A stretch of 64,000 nt of DNA from Chamaecrista fasciculata (Eukaryota; Streptophyta; Magnoliopsida; Fabales; Fabaceae): the NCBI GenBank assembly GCA_003254925.1, contig QANZ01007536.1:323407-387406 (forward strand), in the 5' to 3' direction. The notes under the pieces were generated by a model, which did no database searches, was not told the DNA's origin, and saw only the letters and a list, made by a program, of their open reading frames with translations. Each line of letters opens with the position of its first letter. Position 1 is the stretch's first letter. The translations under genes were made by a program, and so were the position numbers. Of this stretch, positions 58,266 through 64,000 are shown piece by piece.

Positions 58266-59390
58266 CAATGTTACCATTTTTAATTACAATGTGAATTTGG
58301 TTAATCTCCGTTTATTGTAATTAATCTTGAAAATCTTGCAATACTAGTTAGTATCTTGCCACTAAATTCATATATGATATCCTTGACAGAAGTTATATAT
58401 ATATATATATATATCAGTTCTTAGGAGAGTTTTTGGATTTTGTTTTAATCTTAAATATCTTATTTGATTATCTTGTGCCTTTGTATTAGATCATGTGTAT
58501 AAAAAGACTTGAGTTAACCAACAATTTACCTTTTTAAAGATTACTAAATTGATAATTTTATTATTGAAAAATTGAAATATATAATTTAATTTTTGAAAAA
58601 TTAAAATGATATATTCTTTAATCTTTAAAAGATTGAAACAATTATTTTAGTTCATAGAAAGAACTAGTAAATATATTATTTTAATATTTCATAGATTAAA
58701 TTGTATATTTTAATATTTTGAAAATTGAATTATTAGTTTAATAATGATATTTCAAAAATTAAATTATTAATTTATTTAAAAGACTTTGTTAATAGAGACA
58801 AAATTTAGTTTGATAATTTCTATACTTTCAAATGATTAATCTCTAACAATAAGTTGAGAAATACCATGAACATATTATAGTTATAGACCAAAAAAGTATC
58901 TTATTTGATTTGATATAGTATTCAAGTTTTAAAGATATTTCAATATTATTATTTTGTGTATCATTATATGTTAAACTATGAATTAATAAGACAAAATACC
59001 ACATGTGACTTTTATTCTAACGTACCAAAGAGATTAGATTCAACCCAACTTAAAATGCAACTTGTTTTGATAATAAGAAAACTTGTTGTCAAGTAGATTA
59101 CAAAAGCAACTGTTTTTATAGACTTGTGGCGATTTTTGTCGCTACAAGTACGGATATTTACACCAACAATTGTGAAGTTGCTACCAATACTAGCCTGCTG
59201 AAATGGAAAAACATTGGTTCCAAATGTTTAGGTAGTGAATTATAAATTATCTATGCATATATAAGATTTTTGGTGGTGCCTTTTTTTATCACTAGTAATA
59301 CCCTCTTTTAGAGACATTTTTTCTATCTTTAACATTTTCAACAATGAATGTGTAATATTAACAAGTGTTAGTTCAGTTGATAATATATCT
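58266..59390. other. Intergenic, simple AT-rich repeats
   Basis: TA array at 58395-58414. 58530-58790 has repeated 'attgaaaaattgaa'/'ttaaattattaattta' patterns. No gene supported. Confidence 0.45.
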
Positions 59391-59760
59391 AGGTAAAAGT
59401 ATTAATTTCGTGCCCAAACTTTACATCAACTGTAAATTTCGTCCAAAATCTTTTTTTGTTGTCAATTTCATTCCCAATGTTTCACATTTCAGTCAATTTT
59501 ATCCTTTGGTTAATTTCTTTCGATAAATTAACGGCATACTGCATCTTGTTTTTCAATCTGAGTTAAGATTTGAGTTTATTTTTCTATCAATTTTATATTA
59601 TATATCATTAGCCACGTAGATTTTGTCGATAATATTTAACTAAAGTAAGATAAATTTGATCAAAATGTGAAACATTTGAGACGAAATTGACAATAAAAAA
59701 AATTAAGGACAAAATTGACAGTTGGTGTAAAATTTAGGGACGAAATTAATATGTTTACCT
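59391..59760. mobile_element. TIR MITE (370 bp)
   Basis: Tips AGGTAAAAGTATTAATTTCG and the inverse of AGGTAAACATATTAATTTCG; inverted blocks 'catcaactgtaaatttcgtc' and 'gacaaaattgacagttggtg'. Flanks AATATATCT and AATATCTAT are only similar. Related copies at 50440, 54078 and 63270. Confidence 0.8.
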
Positions 59761-60089
59761 AATATCTATATAAGAACTTTATTAATGACTAATTTATAAA
59801 CATCTTTCTAAACGCTTTTCAAGTATAAAAGTATACACTGATTTTGGTGAACTTTGAGAAACCCAACTAATCACATAAACTTTAATTGAAAAAAATGAGC
59901 CTATATTTTTGCTTTATGGCTTATTTTGAATATAATATTTTTTTTGGCCAAATATTTTGAATATAATATATTGAAACGTATGTTGTTTAAAATGTCAAGA
60001 ACTAAAATAATCCCCTTTCTTTTTATTTTGATATATAAAAAACGGTGACACAAAGTAAAGCGAAAGTATCTATGAATCATAATCACAGA

Positions 60090-60700
60090 CCTCCTCAGAT
60101 AGACTATCAATGATGGGGATGTTTGGATTGTGACTCGAAGAAGCAATGAGTTGAGGAGAATTAAAATCATGAGCAGAAATAAAAGAAGACCTACCAGAAG
60201 AAAGTTGAACCTGATTATAAGTAGCAACATAAGACTCAACAGAAGATAAAATAGACCTAATTACCGTCGACGGGAGGACTTTGACACCTTTCCAAACAAT
60301 GTCACCTGCACATCCAAATCTTGTCAATACCAACCAAAATGGTAATCCACGAGATATCAAACATGTCCTTGTCTCTCTTCCAACGACGGATCCACCCAAG
60401 AAGCCATCACTGAAAGTGCCCACCTCGAACCTCACTCCTAACAGCGAATGGTAGTCCAAACCAGACGGTTCTGGCAAAACTACAACGCAAAAACGTGTAC
60501 GAGATCGAGTCATCTGTATCACCACAGAAGGGACAAATAATATCACAAAGAAGATGATGCCTGTTGAGGTTGGCGAACGTAGGAATGCCATTATTGTAAA
60601 TCTTCCAGACATATCATTTTGCTGACTTCCATCCATTCCTTTGAAGACCCAATTAAGCATTGTCATAAATATTGAGAAATCTTGCTCCACAAATTGTTAA
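60090..60700 (-). mobile_element. LINE remnant: reverse-transcriptase zinc-binding domain (zf-RVT)
   Basis: On the minus strand (about 60608 to 60410) the frame reads WKIYNNGIPTFANLNRHHLL then CPFCGDTDDSISYTFLRCSF and ARTVWFGLPF. This matches the zf-RVT domain (CP.C....E...H.F..C......W) found after the reverse transcriptase in plant LINEs. A stop follows. After frame changes the pattern IWMCR..DIVWKGVKVLP continues as in the segment before RNase H. The 206-codon ORF covering 60070-60690 is in a different frame from the zf-RVT and is not a gene. Confidence 0.8.
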
Positions 60701-61468
60701 AACTTTGAATTTAGGTGCCTCTTATTCAGAGTTTGTTCTCCCATTTGATTTTTTGCTTCAATCTTTTCATTTGATTTTGTGGTAATATTAGCAACACTAG
60801 CACCATATTTCAACGTTAATTTTCTTGGTCTATCATTTTGTATTTGATTTCCAAGTTTTTGGGAGTACGGCTGTTAAAACCTAAATATGTCACACACAAC
60901 GAGATATATCATATAATAATTGCGTAATAATTAAAATGCAATGCATTTACTCTAGTTTTTCTCCCTCCAACAGTAATTAACTATAGCATATATATATATA
61001 TATATTGAGACTATTGTTTATAGGATTTATTTACCATGGCTCTTACGGCACAATTTAAAGTTTTTTTTATTGGTTAGTAGACCATCTTATATTTTAAAAT
61101 TTACAAAAATTAACTTAAAAGATAATTTTTAATGTTTAAAAATTCATTTGACCAATTAGAAAAAACCTTAACATACATACCCTAAAGGCACAGAAGAACC
61201 CTTGTTTATATTGCAGGACAGGGAATAACTAGCCAATTACTAGGAAGTCACCCTACCTTTTACATCCCATGATAAACATAAAATGATAGAAGGCTTGACA
61301 AGTCTACTATAAATATAGACAAAAAAAAAACCATAATTTTCCTTCTTTCCATGATTAATTAAGATTCTTAATATTTTGTGAATATTTAACTTTAGATCTC
61401 AAAAGCCAACTTTTATTGATTTTGTTTTTTTGTTGTACTGTATGCGTAAAATTTTGTTCTTTATTTAT
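60701..61468. other. Intergenic, nothing recognised
   Basis: TA run near 60988-61004. No gene supported. Confidence 0.4.
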
Positions 61469-63119
61469 GGTGAAAGTACAAATTTGATGCCTTAATTTTG
61501 GGGTAAATTACAATCCAGTCTTTTATCTTTTTTTGTTACAATTTTGATCATCTTCTCACAAGTTTTACTTATTGGTCCCAATGATTGAATGTAGCTTCAT
61601 CTCTCGTTTCAAGCTCAAATGTGATTTGGGTAAAAAAAAGTTTGAATGTGATGAGTTCTAAGTTGCATGTTGTTTTTGACGAGTCATTTCTTTGTCCAAT
61701 TAAAGTCATCAACAAACAAGATCAAATTAGATTCTAGGGCTGCATAAAAATCCAGTTCACCTAGCCAGGTCAATTTGGGTCGGGGCAAAAACTAAAATGG
61801 GGAAGAGAAGAGCCGGGTCGGGTCGAGTTTCGGGTTAACCTTAAAAAACCCCGGCCCGGCTCGGGCTAGATTGTTGAACCAAGTTTTTTTTAAAAAAAAA
61901 ATATATATCTAACCCTAATAACTCACTCACACTCTCTTCATTCTTTACTCATTCACATTTTACAGCCGCTGCGCACTCCTTAACCTCCTCTCACCCTCAC
62001 CTTCTTGCTTCTTCTACTTCAATCTTCATCGCCTCATCCTCATTCCTTCCAACTTCGAAGCCTAAGCCTGCGTCAATTGAAGCCTCAGCCTGCGTCTCGT
62101 CTCTCCGTCTTTGTCTCCTCTCGTCGTCATCGTCTCATCAACCTTTGTTGTTTAATCTTCTCTTGTCTTGTGTGCGTTCCCGATGAGAGCAAGATGAGAG
62201 GAGAAGCGGCTAGGTTTTTTAACTTCCTTTCACCATGTCACATGTGTATGTTCCTTTAGTTGCCACGTGCAATTTTCATTTGGGCCCAGAAATCTAAAAA
62301 AAATAAATCCCACAGCTTCAATTTTTTTTGAAAGTACTACTCGACTCGGCAATATCCCAGGTCTACCAGGCCTCTGCCGGGCTCTGGTCCAAATTTGAAC
62401 CCGATTCATAAATTGGGGCGGGTCTTGGGCTAGGTCCAAACCCGCCCCGGGCTAGCCCATGTGCATCCTTATTAGACTCTAAAAATGGGTCGCTCGTTTC
62501 ACAATCAAATGAGTAAAATTAGTCATATTTTTCTAGTTTTAAGTCTGATTGCGACAAGTTTGGAACTACGAGTTACTCTTAACAAGTCATTTTTTTCCTC
62601 AATTGGGACAACCAACAAATGAGATCAAATCGGGTCCAAAAATGATTTCCATAATTTTTCACTGTTTGGTTATGGAAGTACTTTTGGGTTTGATTTGACC
62701 TTATTTTCTGACTGTCCTAATTGAGCGGAAAAAGAAATTGTTAAGAGTAACCCATAGTTATGAACTCGTCGCAATCAAACTTGAAATGAGAGAGATATGA
62801 CAAATTTTACTTGTTTGACTATGGAAGAGCGACATACTTTCGAAGCCCAATTTAATCTTATTTACTATAATTTTAACTGGACAAAAGAAGTACTTGTTAG
62901 ACGTAGCATGTAGATCGAGTTTCATCACATTTTAATTGAAAATGATAGATATGATCAATTTTAATTGTTAAGAGCAATGAAAGAAAATTTTAAAAAACTT
63001 GAAGGATAAAAATTATAACGAAAAAAATATAAAAAAATAGATTGTAATCTACCATAAAGATAAAGAATTAAAATTACATGTTAGCTTTAAAAAAAAAACA
63101 AAAAAGTTACATGTTAGCC
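61469..63119. mobile_element. Mutator-like TIR element split by a hAT-like element (1,651 bp)
   Basis: The first ~100 bp ('aatttgatgccttaattttg', 'ggtaaattacaatcc') are inverted at the right ('agattgtaatctacc'). Flanks TTTATTTAT (61460-61468) and TTTATTTGT (63120-63128) match at 8 of 9. The interior shares blocks with MITE family 1, such as 'caacaaacaagatcaaatt'. Confidence 0.75.
61735..62471. mobile_element. hAT-like element nested in the TIR element (737 bp)
   Basis: Tips TAGGGCTGCATAAAA and the inverse of TAAGGATGCACATGGG. Flanks TTAGATTC (61727-61734) and TTAGACTC (62472-62479) match at 7 of 8. Subterminal GGGTCGGG and CCCGCCCCGG runs. The Ser/Leu-rich ORF at 62005-62259 and its complement at 62230-62439 are element sequence without family resemblance. 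Confidence 0.78.
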
Positions 63120-63269
63120 TTTATTTGTTTATTTTTATTAGGCACTGCCTTAAGGTGATTTATGGTAAGAATTTATAAAAGTTGCTGGGTAAGTGTTGCG
63201 GACTGTAGATTTTTATTAGGCACTTCTCGTATTAATTTATTATCTTATGGTGCAACTTATATAATAGAA

Positions 63270-63485
63270 TCTACTAATTTTTTTTTGTAATGTAAAATAG
63301 ATAAAAAAATATAAATTTAAATCCTAAATTATTAAAAAATAGAATGAAGTCTATTATTAATTTATTGAAAGAAATGAATCAAATAATAAAATTGATTTAA
63401 ATGTGAAACATTGAAGACGAAAATTGACCTCAAAAGAATTGAGGATGAAATTGACCATTCGTGTAAAATTTGAGGAAAAAAAAGT
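63270..63485. repeat. Degenerate copy of the 59.4 kb TIR repeat
   Basis: 'aataaaattgatttaaatgt', 'gaaacattgaagacgaaaat' and 'ttgaccattcgtgtaaaatt' follow the right half of 59391-59760. The left half is lost. Confidence 0.6.
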
Positions 63486-63629
63486 ATTTTTTGCCATAAA
63501 ACAGGAATCTATTTTTATTGGGGTTTAAGTATTTAATCAAAGAAATGAAATAACCGGTTTTTTTATACGAATAATACAAAAAAAAAATTATGTACCGGGA
63601 TAGGATTTTTTTTTCCTATTTCCCAGGAT

Positions 63630-63850
63630 GGGATACGCGTTGGCCCGGCTCGATTTCAGACCGGGCCAACCAATCAGCCGGTGCCACGTGGCACCGGCTG
63701 ATTAAAAAACTTTTTTTTTTTAAAAAAATAACACTGAAATCGCGTCAGACTGGCGCGATTTCAGAGTCTTTGAAATCGCGCCAGTCTAGCGCGATTTCAG
63801 TGTGCAGACTGCACAGTCTGCACACTGCAGACCGTGCAGTCTGCACGTTT
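63630..63850. repeat. GC-rich cluster of palindromes
   Basis: In 220 bases: GGCCCGGCTCGATTTCAG paired with GACCGGGCC (63641-63668); a perfect 32 bp palindrome at 63672-63703 centred on CACGTG; CTGAAATCGCG and CGCGATTTCAG alternating four times (63735-63800); and GTGCAGACTGCA/CAGTCTGCAC repeats (63802-63846). It is set in A/T runs. It is probably part of a repeat or transposon end that runs past the window, but no terminus can be fixed. Confidence 0.8.
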
Positions 63851-64000
63851 AATTTTTTAATTTTTTTTATTTAAATTATTAAATTAAAAACTTTTTTTTT
63901 AATTTCTGTTTTTTAATTAATTAAATAAAGATTTTCTTTAAAATGAAATTAATAAAATTAATTTAATTTAAATATTATTTTAAAAAATTGAAAAAGAAAT
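63851..64000. other. Very AT-rich sequence to the window edge
   Basis: Mostly A/T runs; no feature seen. Confidence 0.5.

Noticed and set aside
60070..60690. 206-codon minus-strand ORF as a gene
   Set aside because: The recognisable zf-RVT domain is in another frame, so this ORF is mostly a shadow of a dead LINE.
62005..62439. Ser/Leu-rich ORFs on both strands
   Set aside because: They are interior sequence of a hAT-like element, with no transposase motif.
1..64000. CRISPR array, operon, or bacterial-type system
   Set aside because: No regularly spaced identical repeats and no clustered co-directional short genes; the sequence is clearly plant nuclear.

Overview
The window looks like nuclear DNA from a eudicot plant. 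It is AT-rich and gene-poor, with intron-containing genes whose proteins resemble Arabidopsis families. It carries many small non-autonomous transposons with plant-type target-site duplications (TSDs), a tRNA-derived SINE, an LTR element primed by initiator tRNA-Met, and TTTAGGG-like repeats. I cannot name the species. There are assembly defects: a 493-base N gap at 3201-3693 and single Ns at 2806, 33376, 33482 and 34970.

Three protein-coding genes are well supported, all on the minus strand. At 14775-17609 is an intronless gene for a 944-residue PLP-dependent protein related to the aminotransferase half of molybdenum-cofactor sulfurase. At 47360-48811 is an intronless P-class PPR gene that resembles Arabidopsis At5g46100. 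At 52574-53545 is a three-exon gene for a 93-residue NFD6-like mitochondrial protein, reconstructed here from its splice sites. A possible short two-exon coding remnant and a 5' leader exon lie at 17.8-20.9 kb, upstream of the first gene.

The rest is mostly transposon-derived. Mutator-like TIR elements with 8-10 bp TSDs lie at 0.3, 6.6, 9.1, 24.3, 31.7, 34.2, 37.1, 39.4, 41.7, 45.8, 49.4, 54.8 and 61.5 kb. hAT-like elements with 8 bp TSDs lie at 22.4, 26.5, 49.9 and 61.7 kb. There are also PIF-like and Stowaway-like MITEs, a 1.14 kb miniature LTR retrotransposon nested inside two other elements (37.1-39.3 kb), a solo LTR (56.2-56.8 kb), a SINE (36.9 kb), and LINE remnants at 21.4, 31.2 and 60.1-60.7 kb.

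The most interesting structures are two elements that appear to have captured host gene pieces. A 1,307 bp near-perfect foldback at 27657-28963 carries, in both 629 bp arms, the start of an MRS2/MGT-type magnesium transporter gene. A TIR element at 54793-55701 carries part of a phospholipase D C2 domain. Two internal duplications also stand out: a roughly 0.95 kb segment downstream of both large genes (13.1-14.0 and 45.1-46.5 kb), one copy with a transposon and the other with the matching empty site; and a colinear repeat of intergenic DNA at about 25-34 kb and 40-44 kb. I found no operon-like or clustered multi-gene system; the genes appear to be independent housekeeping or organelle-related loci.
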